Assembly (NCBI GenBank): GCA_949294185.1
Contig: CASFGA010000004.1
Coordinates: 124,001 to 188,000 of the forward strand
DNA length: 64,000 nt
Reading direction: 5' to 3'
Origin: an uncultured Bacteroides sp.
GTDB taxonomy: Bacteria > Bacteroidota > Bacteroidia > Bacteroidales > Bacteroidaceae
Position 1 is the stretch's first letter. Each line of letters begins with the position of its first letter. The notes under the pieces are model-generated. The model saw only the letters and a list, made by a program, of their open reading frames with translations, did not search any database and was not told the origin of the DNA. Position numbers and translations under genes: made by a program. This document shows, piece by piece, positions 8,133-15,900 of the stretch.

Positions 8133-8204
8133 AGGTTCCTGGCGGATTCGAACCGCCGTACGCGGTTTTGCAGACCGCTGACTAAGCCACTCATCCAAGG
8201 AACC
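8133..8204 (-). tRNA. tRNA-Cys (anticodon GCA), copy 2
   Basis: 72 nt on the minus strand. The acceptor GGTTCCT pairs with AGGAACC and the discriminator is T (U), as required for tRNA-Cys. The anticodon stem GCGGT/ACCGC encloses CTGCAAA, anticodon GCA. T-arm GGCGGTTCGAATCCGCC. No encoded CCA. Identical to the copy at 8237-8308. Confidence 0.96.
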
Positions 8205-8236
8205 AAAACGTTCGCTCTCGTTTTGCTTATATAGTG

Positions 8237-8308
8237 AGGTTCCTGGCGGATTCGAACCGCCGTACGCGGTTTTGCAGACCGCTGACTAAGCCACTCATCC
8301 AAGGAACC
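8237..8308 (-). tRNA. tRNA-Cys (anticodon GCA), copy 1
   Basis: 72 nt on the minus strand, identical to copy 2, separated by a 32-nt spacer. It is the first gene of the Cys-Cys-Lys-Lys transcript. Confidence 0.96.
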
Positions 8309-8338
8309 AGACCGTCAGACCTTTTCTCAAACGCGATG

Positions 8339-8369
8339 CAAAGGTACAACTATTTTTGATATTTGCAAT
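8339..8369 (-). promoter_or_regulatory. Promoter of the tRNA operon
   Basis: On the minus strand ATTG (8369-8366, one mismatch to TTTG), 19 nt, then TACCTTTG (8346-8339), a full match to the Bacteroides -7 box. The first tRNA starts 30 bp downstream. Confidence 0.7.
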
Positions 8370-8387
8370 ACATTCTCCAGAAAAAAC

Positions 8388-8543
8388 TCATTTTTTCTTT
8401 TGGCTCATCTGACACTTGGAACATCCACATCCGCAATTACAACAGCCTTTCTTCTTATGTGTAAGGGTTTTAAATATGTTTCTTGCTGTGTAAATTGCGC
8501 AGCAAGAAACAATAATCAATACAGCTATATCTTGAATTCCCAT
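8388..8543 (-). CDS. FeoB-associated Cys-rich membrane protein
   Basis: 51 residues from the ATG at 8543. One hydrophobic helix (residues 4-19, DIAVLIIVSCCAIYTA), then a basic stretch (KTLTHKKKG) and a Cys cluster: Cys34, 35, 37, 39, 41 and 44 in CCNCGCGCSKC. This is the layout of the small FeoB-associated Cys-rich proteins found just after feoB in many bacteria. Their role in ferrous iron uptake is not settled; the thiols may bind iron or act as a redox switch. It starts 30 bp after the feoAB stop, so it is cotranscribed. Confidence 0.85.
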   Translation of the reverse strand: MGIQDIAVLIIVSCCAIYTARNIFKTLTHKKKGCCNCGCGCSKCQMSQKKK

Positions 8544-8573
8544 AATCTTTTTGAATAATATCGTCTATATATG

Positions 8574-11039
8574 TCAGAACAGGCTTCCTATCTGATATGC
8601 GAAAAATGCGACTATCCATGCTAATGCGGTGGTATATCCTGCGGCAAAGATTGCCCACTTCCAACTGCCCGATTCCTGTTTGATGGCAGCAAGGGTAGCT
8701 ATGCATGGAAAATAAATCAATACAAACAACATGTATCCAAATGCCACCAGCGGGGTAATAGGGATACGGTCTGCCAGATTTACATTGTCTACATCCCCTT
8801 CGTTTGTATAAAGTACGCCGAGTGTACTGACCACAAGTTCTTTGGCTCCCACACCGGAAAGGATGCCGATTCCCATTTTCCAGTCGAAGCCTAACGGTTC
8901 AATGGCAGGTTCGATTGCCTTGCCTATCTGTCCGATATAAGAGTTTTCCTGTTGTTCTGCCACTGTCTGATATTCGGCATGATTGGGATAATATCCCAGA
9001 AACCAGATGATGATGGAGGCAACCATGATGATACCTCCCATTTTCTTCAGATATTGTTCACCTTTTTCCCATGTGTGGCGTAAAACGGACTTGTATGTCG
9101 GCATACGATAGGGAGGTAGTTCCATAACGAAAGGCGTATCATCGCCTTTGATGAGGAATCTGGAGAATACGCGTGCCATAAGAACCGCCAGGAGGATGCC
9201 CGTTGCATAGATGGAAAGCAGTACCAGACTTGCGTTGTTTGGGAAGAATGCGCCTATCATGACCAGATAGATGGGCAGACGGGCACTACAGGATATGAGC
9301 GGATTGACAAGCATGGTAACCAGTCTTGACTTGCGGCTTTCGATGATGCGTGAAGCCATAATGGCGGGGACATTGCATCCGAATCCCATAATCAGCGGGA
9401 TGAATGATTTTCCGTGGAGGCCCATCTTGTGCATGATCTTGTCCATGATGAAGGCGGCTCTTGCCATATATCCGGAGTCTTCCATGAAAGATATGAAGAG
9501 ATAGAGCAGAAGTATGTTGGGCAGGAATACAATGACTCCGCCTACACCGCCGATGATTCCGTCGATAATCAAGTCTTTCAGCGCACCGGCAGGCATAAAG
9601 GTTTCCGTAAGCTCCCCGATTTTCCCGACAAGCCATTCGATGCCCTGCATCGGGTATTCACCCAGTACGAAAGTGGCTTCAAACATGATGTAGAGAAAGA
9701 TGAAGAAGATAGGATATCCCCAGATGCGGTGTGTTACGATACTGTCTACGATGCGTGTAAACATTTCCGTATTTTGGTTTATATCTGTATAAGTCTCTTT
9801 CAGTGCCCCGGAGATAAAGCCGTATTTTGCGTTTGTAATGGCTTGTTCGCTGTCTTCGTTGAGTACGTTGTATAGGCGTTGGGCTTCTTCGTTGCGTATC
9901 CGGATGATTTCTTGCGCGTTGGGCAACTGTGAAATGACCCGGTCTTCGATGTCTTTGTCGTTTTCCAACAGTTTGATGGACAAGAAGCGGGTAGAGTATT
10001 TGTACCGGATATTTTCGTTTTTGCTGATTTCCTTTTTCACTGCATCGATGCTCCGCTCCAGTTCCGGCCCGTGATTAATGTGGATATGGCGGATATAACC
10101 TTTGGGCGCGAAGTCGTTGCCGTCGTATTTGTGATCGGGCACGTAAGCATCGTGCCATTCACGAAATTCGCGCAGCACCTCATTCTGGATTTCTTTCTTC
10201 TGTTCCATAAAGTCTGCTCCTTCGTAGAGGCCGATGATTACATGGAACAGATTGTCGATTCCTTCACCTGTACGGCTGACGGTCGGAACGATGGGAACGC
10301 CCAGCAACTGGCTTAGTTTTTTTATGTCAAGCTTGTTTCCGCTGTGGAGAAGGGCATCATACATGTTCAGTGCCACTACCATGCGCACATTCATGTCGAT
10401 AAGCTGTGTGGTCAGGTAAAGGTTTCGCTCCAGATTCCCGGCATCTATCACGTTGATGATTACATCCGGAGTTTCTTCGATGATGTGCTTGCGCACGTAC
10501 AGCTCTTCAGGGCTGTAGGCCGACAGGGAGTAAGTTCCCGGCAGGTCGACCAACCGGAAGCGGTAGCCTTGGAATTCGAAATATCCTTCCTTGGCATCCA
10601 CCGTTACGCCGCTGTAGTTCCCCACATGTTCGTGGGAGCCGGAAGCGACATTGAACAGTGAAGTCTTGCCGCAGTTGGGGTTTCCTACAAGCGCCACATT
10701 GATGGTGCGCCGTTCGCCCCGTGCTATCTTCTTCATTTCCTCCTCTGTTACGGGGATTGTTTCTGAAATGGGAGCATGATAGTCAATGCCTTTGGCGGCA
10801 GATTTCCGGGCCTCCTCTTCGCTGATGACTTCAATCATCGAGGCTTCTTGCCGTCTCAGAGAAATTTCATATCCCATTACCTTATATTTTATAGGGTCTT
10901 TCAGTGGTGCGTTCAGCAGCACCTCTACCGCCTGTCCTTTGATGAATCCCATCTCTATAATGCGTCGGCGGAAACCTCCATGCCCCAACACTTTAATGAT
11001 GAATCCCTTTTCTCCCGTCTTTAGTTCTGATAATCTCAT
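8574..11039 (-). CDS. feoB: FeoA-FeoB fusion, ferrous iron transporter
   Basis: 821 residues from the ATG at 11039 (MRLSELKTGEKGF); the open frame upstream has no family similarity. Residues 1-74 are a FeoA SH3-like domain, then a linker, then FeoB. The G domain begins near 112 with G1 GNPNCGKT (119-126), followed by DLPGTYSLS and a NMYD-type motif. The C-terminal half is polytopic, with two Gate repeats (FLPNILLLYLFISFMEDSGYMARAAF and GFGCNVPA regions). It takes up Fe(II) across the inner membrane with GTP hydrolysis. FeoA and FeoB are separate genes in enterobacteria, so this fusion removes the need for assembly. The Cys-rich partner follows. Confidence 0.95.
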   Translation of the reverse strand: MRLSELKTGEKGFIIKVLGHGGFRRRIIEMGFIKGQAVEVLLNAPLKDPIKYKVMGYEISLRRQEASMIEVISEEEARKSAAKGIDYHAPISETIPVTEEEMKKIARGERRTINVALVGNPNCGKTSLFNVASGSHEHVGNYSGVTVDAKEGYFEFQGYRFRLVDLPGTYSLSAYSPEELYVRKHIIEETPDVIINVIDAGNLERNLYLTTQLIDMNVRMVVALNMYDALLHSGNKLDIKKLSQLLGVPIVPTVSRTGEGIDNLFHVIIGLYEGADFMEQKKEIQNEVLREFREWHDAYVPDHKYDGNDFAPKGYIRHIHINHGPELERSIDAVKKEISKNENIRYKYSTRFLSIKLLENDKDIEDRVISQLPNAQEIIRIRNEEAQRLYNVLNEDSEQAITNAKYGFISGALKETYTDINQNTEMFTRIVDSIVTHRIWGYPIFFIFLYIMFEATFVLGEYPMQGIEWLVGKIGELTETFMPAGALKDLIIDGIIGGVGGVIVFLPNILLLYLFISFMEDSGYMARAAFIMDKIMHKMGLHGKSFIPLIMGFGCNVPAIMASRIIESRKSRLVTMLVNPLISCSARLPIYLVMIGAFFPNNASLVLLSIYATGILLAVLMARVFSRFLIKGDDTPFVMELPPYRMPTYKSVLRHTWEKGEQYLKKMGGIIMVASIIIWFLGYYPNHAEYQTVAEQQENSYIGQIGKAIEPAIEPLGFDWKMGIGILSGVGAKELVVSTLGVLYTNEGDVDNVNLADRIPITPLVAFGYMLFVLIYFPCIATLAAIKQESGSWKWAIFAAGYTTALAWIVAFFAYQIGSLF

Positions 11040-11062
11040 GTGTCTTATTTCGTTTTTGTCTG

Positions 11063-11094
11063 CAAATATAGACGATTGCCTTTGCTTGTGCAAA
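11063..11094 (-). promoter_or_regulatory. feoAB promoter
   Basis: On the minus strand TTTG (11094-11091), 20 nt, TATATTTG (11070-11063): exact matches to both Bacteroides promoter elements at the right spacing, with the -7 box 23 bp upstream of the feoAB ATG. No convincing Fur-type palindrome was recognised. Confidence 0.75.
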
Positions 11095-11187
11095 TAATTT
11101 AGATTGTTTTTAAATAATATCTTTGGATGCCGTCTTCAGCGGCGCGAGAAAAGGCAGGCAGGATTATGGCCGCCTGAAAAAAAGGTT

Positions 11188-11195
11188 TATCTTTG
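11188..11195 (+). promoter_or_regulatory. Candidate tilS promoter (-7 box)
   Basis: TATCTTTG, a full match to TAnnTTTG, 37 bp upstream of the chosen tilS ATG. A second match lies at 11118-11125. The position supports starting tilS at 11233 rather than at the upstream end of the open frame. Confidence 0.55.
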
Positions 11196-11232
11196 CATAA
11201 AACTTGTTTTTGATACGCATGAAATAAAATGT

Positions 11233-12531
11233 ATGTATAAGGATAAATTCATACGGAAGGTGCTGCGTTTCATAGAAGGCGGGAGCTTGTTCAAGTCCGG
11301 CAGCCGGATATTGGTGGCTTTGAGCGGAGGAGCCGATTCTGTGGCCTTGTTGCGCGTGCTGTTGCAGGCGGGATACGACTGTGAGGCGGCGCATTGCAAT
11401 TTCCGTTTGCGGGGAGAAGAGTCTGACCGGGACGAGGCATTCGTAAGGGATTTGGCCGGAAAACTTGGGGTGACCCTGCATGTTACCCATTTCGATACGG
11501 AGCGTTATGCTTCCGGGCACAAGATTTCTGTTGAGATGGCTGCTCGTGAACTCCGTTATGAATGGTTTGAACGGTTGCGCAAGAATATTCATGCCGATGT
11601 GGTGGCGGTAGCCCACCACCGGGATGACAGTGTGGAGACTTTTTTGCTTAACCTTGTCCGCGGGACGGGAATCGACGGCTTGCGGGGAATTCGTCCGGTA
11701 AACGGAAGGATAGTCCGGCCGCTGCTGTGCGTAAGCCGAAAGGAAATTTTGGATTATCTGTCCGTATTGGGGCAGGACTATGTGACAGACAGCACAAATC
11801 TGAAGGATGAATTCACGCGCAATAAGCTGCGTCTGGATATATTGCCTGTCCTCGAGTCGATAAACCCTTCGATACGGGATTCCATAGCGGAGACCGCCCG
11901 CCGGCTTTCCGATGTGGCGGATGTTTATGATGCGGCGATGGAAAAGGCTTGTGCGCGTGTCCGGGTGGATGAGCGGCGGATTAGCATTCCGGCACTGCGG
12001 GAAGAAGTCGCTCCCAAGGCTGTGCTGTATGAATTGCTTTATCCTTTAGGCTTCAATTCTTCGCAGATAAAAGATATATATGCCTGTCTGGACGGACAGT
12101 CGGGCAAGCTTTTTTATACGGAAGACAAGGTGCTGCTTTGCGACCGTGAGGAATTGGTCTGGAAATATAAGGAAGATAAAGGCGTGCAGCCTGTACTTTG
12201 CCAGAAGATTGTTACATGCAACGATGTTTTTACTGTCCCTCATATAGCTTCGGAGGCTTATCTGGATGCAGATCTCATCACGATGCCTTTAGTGCTTCGC
12301 AAGTGGCAGTCGGGCGACAAGTTCGTGCCTTATGGGATGAAAGGCTTTAAGAAAGTGCGCGATTACATGCTTGACCGTAAGTTTTCATTGTTTCAGAAAG
12401 ACGGGCAATACGTGGTTTGCAGCGGAAATGACATTGTCTGGTTGGTGGGTGAGCGGACAGATAATCGCTTTCGGATAACGTCGGCTACACGGCGCATATT
12501 GGTTTTACGCGTAGAAATCCCTTCAAAATAG
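11233..12531 (+). CDS. tilS: tRNA(Ile)-lysidine synthase
   Basis: 432 residues from ATG 11233 (MYKDKFIRKVLRF). The PP-loop ATP motif ALSGGADS lies at 29-36. The N-terminal N-type ATP pyrophosphatase domain continues through the ARELRYEWF and VAHHRDDSVETFLLNLVRG motifs characteristic of TilS, followed by the TilS substrate-binding and C-terminal domains (WQSGDKFVPYGMKGFKKVRDYMLD). It converts the wobble C34 of tRNA-Ile(CAU) to lysidine with ATP and lysine, an essential step for reading AUA. The frame extends 43 codons upstream, but that stretch overlaps two promoter boxes and has no family match. Confidence 0.95.
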   Translation: MYKDKFIRKVLRFIEGGSLFKSGSRILVALSGGADSVALLRVLLQAGYDCEAAHCNFRLRGEESDRDEAFVRDLAGKLGVTLHVTHFDTERYASGHKISVEMAARELRYEWFERLRKNIHADVVAVAHHRDDSVETFLLNLVRGTGIDGLRGIRPVNGRIVRPLLCVSRKEILDYLSVLGQDYVTDSTNLKDEFTRNKLRLDILPVLESINPSIRDSIAETARRLSDVADVYDAAMEKACARVRVDERRISIPALREEVAPKAVLYELLYPLGFNSSQIKDIYACLDGQSGKLFYTEDKVLLCDREELVWKYKEDKGVQPVLCQKIVTCNDVFTVPHIASEAYLDADLITMPLVLRKWQSGDKFVPYGMKGFKKVRDYMLDRKFSLFQKDGQYVVCSGNDIVWLVGERTDNRFRITSATRRILVLRVEIPSK

Positions 12532-12631
12532 GCTTTATATATTAAAAGATGTAAAAAATGAGGCGTCAGAAGTGTTACATTGAATGAATTGTATTTATTT
12601 TGAGACATATTAATCAAATATTTAAGGAACT

Positions 12632-12808
12632 ATGAACGAATTAATTGCAAAAATCAAGGAATTGAACGCTGCGCTGATTACAGATGCAGAGTTACAGGCA
12701 GGAAAAGGAAACAAGGCGGCAGGCACTCGTGCTCGTAAGGCTTCTTTGGAGTTGGAAAAGGTTTTGAAAGAATTTAGAAAGGTGTCTCTGGAAGAATCAA
12801 AAAAATAA
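12632..12808 (+). CDS. Hc1-like histone H1 family small protein
   Basis: 58 residues (MNELIAKIKELNAAL, then GNKAAGTRARKASLELEKVLKEFRK). A short helix, a basic Ala/Lys/Arg linker (residues 25-37) and a second amphipathic helix match the Hc1/histone H1-like family that Bacteroides carry as very short proteins. Family members are thought to bind DNA or nucleic acid and compact the chromosome; nothing in this sequence defines a target. It starts 100 bp after tilS and ends in its own terminator, so it is probably a separate, possibly well-expressed unit. Confidence 0.8.
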   Translation: MNELIAKIKELNAALITDAELQAGKGNKAAGTRARKASLELEKVLKEFRKVSLEESKK

Positions 12809-12828
12809 AGATTGCAGCAACACTTGAG

Positions 12829-12885
12829 AAAAGAGAGGTTGTATCCTGTCAGGTTTTCTGATTCCGGTACAATCTCTTTTTGTTT
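12829..12885 (+). terminator. Terminator after the Hc1-like gene
   Basis: An inverted repeat with small bulges (12829-12846 and 12866-12880), the outer 8 bp perfect, ending in a T-run. It separates the small histone gene from the signalling operon that starts at 12923. Confidence 0.7.
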
Positions 12886-12922
12886 CCGTATGTTTGTTGT
12901 GCACTGAAAGAGGATTTGGGCT

Positions 12923-15900
12923 ATGTGGCGTTGGTTTCCGGTCGTTTTGTGGGGGCTTGTGATGTTTTGTTCGTGCGGGGGCGCGGACAAGACAAGTCGT
13001 CTTCATGCTTTGGCAGACTCATTGAACGAGCGGGCATACGGTCTGCGTTATAAAGATCTGGGGGCATCTTCACAGATGGCCTTGCAAGCTTACCGGATGA
13101 CAGGCGGTTATCCGGGCGGACGCGCCGAGTCTTTGAACAATTTGGCCTTTTGTGCTTTCATGCAGATGGATTTTGAGCGTTCCGCAGAATTGTATGAAAA
13201 GGCGTTTTTGTCGAGTAAAAATGAAATAGAGCGGTTGGTGGCCGATGTGGGGATGATGAAGATCTGTCAGCGCACTTCTATGAATAAAGAGTTTTATGAC
13301 TACCGGAACAGTGCTTTGCGAAGGATGAAACGGATTGATGAAGACCGCTTTTCGTTGAAAGGGAGTCGTTTGCAGAAGCGTTTGGACTATGCGGTTTCAG
13401 AGTTTTATATTGTTTCAGGCATCTATTATTATTATTTGCAGCAGGAGAAAGAGTCTCTCGAAGCGATAGATGCCGTTCCGGAAGAAATATTGCGGGGGGA
13501 TTCTGCCCAGTGGCTTTATTATTTGTACATGCGCGGGTCGGGGGGAATGTATAAGGCTTCTTCTCAAGACGAAATAACCTTGGGCGAACTGAGCTGTTTG
13601 CTTGAGTGTCTTCAGGCCAGTCATGTGGGGGGATATGTTTATTTTGAGGCAAACGCCATGCAGGGAATTGCGGAACTGCTCAATACTCGGAGCAACAGAG
13701 ATTTGGTGAAGGAGGAGCGCCCCGGTCTTCTGCGTCTTCTCAATCCAGACAATGTTTCTTTGGATAGCCTGCCGCTTCGTTATGCGCGGAATGCTCTCTG
13801 TCTGTTCAAGCAATACGGTGACTGGTATCAGATTTCGGGCACTTATCGCACATTGGCCACTTATTATAATCATGCGGACGAGCCGGAAAAGGCTTTGGAT
13901 TATCTGGCCAAAGCTTTGGATTATGTGAACCTTCATCACGAAAAGTATTATCATTGCACGGATACGCTTGACCGTCTCCGCACATTTATACCGGATGAAC
14001 CGGTTTCCATAGAGTTGGCATGGATTAATGACCAGGGAATTAAAACCATACCGGAGTGGATAGCCCGTCTGCGGGAGCAGTTAAGTCTGACTTACTCGGC
14101 GATGGGATGTAAGCGCGAGTCGGATTATAATCGCAATATCTATTTGGACATATTGGACTATACCCGTCAGGACAAAGAGCTTGAAAGCCGCTATCAGGCA
14201 TTGGAACAGGAGTCCGGACAGTTGAACATTTTGCTGTGGATGGTTATCATCGGGCTTGTCGTCCTGGCCACTTTGTTTGTCGGATTAAGTTTTTATCGGA
14301 AAAGGAGAAATGCCGTTTATGTGGACAGACTGAAGCAGACTCTGTCGCTTTGCAGGAAGATAACCGGTTCTGTTCCTGTAGATGCCTCGGATGCCGGAGA
14401 GGTAAAGGATGCCGTTTTGCAGGCGGTTGAGGAAGACATACTCCGGCAGTTCCGGGCGGATGAGCTTGATATCAGGCTGGATGGTGAGGAATGTCCGGAA
14501 GAGAAGGCGGGCGGACGGCATGTCTGCTCTTTTGCCCTGATTTCTCCGGGAGGGAAAAAGCCTGTAGGCTGGCTTTATCTGTCGCGTTCATCCAGATTGC
14601 GTAAAGATGAGTTGGTGTTTGTCCGCCTTTTGCTCCCGTATCTGGCTTGGACACTTGAAAACGGAATGAATTTTGTTTCCTTTGATGACGAAAGGAGGCG
14701 GGTGGAAAAGGAATTTTATATCCATGCGCGGCATTTGTCTGAATATAAGTGCCAGAATGAAGTGAAGAAGACCTGTCTGTCTTTGGTTACGGACATGCTG
14801 CCTTATATCGACCGGATGGCGAATGAAATCCATAAGCTCCGCTCTTTTCCGTATGCCCAAAAGGATGAAGTAAGGAGGAGCAAGCTGGGTTACATCAGGG
14901 AACTTGTGACGAGAATCAATGAATATAACGATATTCTTGCTTCTTGGATCAGGATGAGGCAGGGCGAGGTGAGTCTGAACATTGAAAATTTCGGGTTGGA
15001 CGAGCTTTTCTCTGTTATTGCCAAGGGGAAACACGCGTTTGATACGAAGCATCAGAATTTATTGATACGGCCAACCCGGGCTTTGGTTAGGGCAGACAAG
15101 GCATTGACCTTGTTTATGGTGAACACATTGACCGAGAATGCGCGTAAATATACTCAGGAAGGCGGATGTATCGAGGTTAGGGCGGAAGAGAAAGACGGGT
15201 GTGTGGAAATATCCGTAAGTGACAACGGGCCGGGATTGTCTCCAGAAGACATTTCTTTAATTCTGGACAACAAGATATATGATTCGGCAAAGATCGGTAT
15301 GGTGGGGGCGTCAGACACTTATCGGCTTCAGAAACGGAAAGGACACGGGTTCGGACTGATGAACTGCAAGGGCATCATTGAGAAATACAGAAAGACAAAT
15401 CCGATATTCAGCGTCTGTTCCTTTAATATCGAAAGCCGGAAAGGTGAGGGAAGCCGGTTCTACTTCCGCTTGCCTAAGGGAGTGCGGAAGGTGGTGGGGG
15501 TGCTCTGCTTGTTTGCATGGGTGGGCATGTCGTGTTCTCCCGGAGATGCGCCGCAGAAAGCGGTGTCTGACGGTCATGACAGTCTGCTCATAAAGGCGAA
15601 CGACTATGCAAACATCGTGTATGATTGTAATGTAGACGGCGCTTATCAAGAGGCGTTGCTGTTTGCCGACAGTGTGCTTTATTACATGAATGCCCATTAT
15701 CGTCGCAGTTCGGGCTGTGAAACTCCGTTGCTTTCCCTTTGCGGCGAAGGGGATGCGGCGGAACAGGAGTGGTTTTCCAAAGGCTTCGGCACAGATTACT
15801 ATATTCTGCTGGATGTGAGAAACGAGGCGGCCGTAGCGGCGCTGGCACTGAAAGATTTCCGTATATATCATTACAACAATGATGCTTATGCCACACTTTA

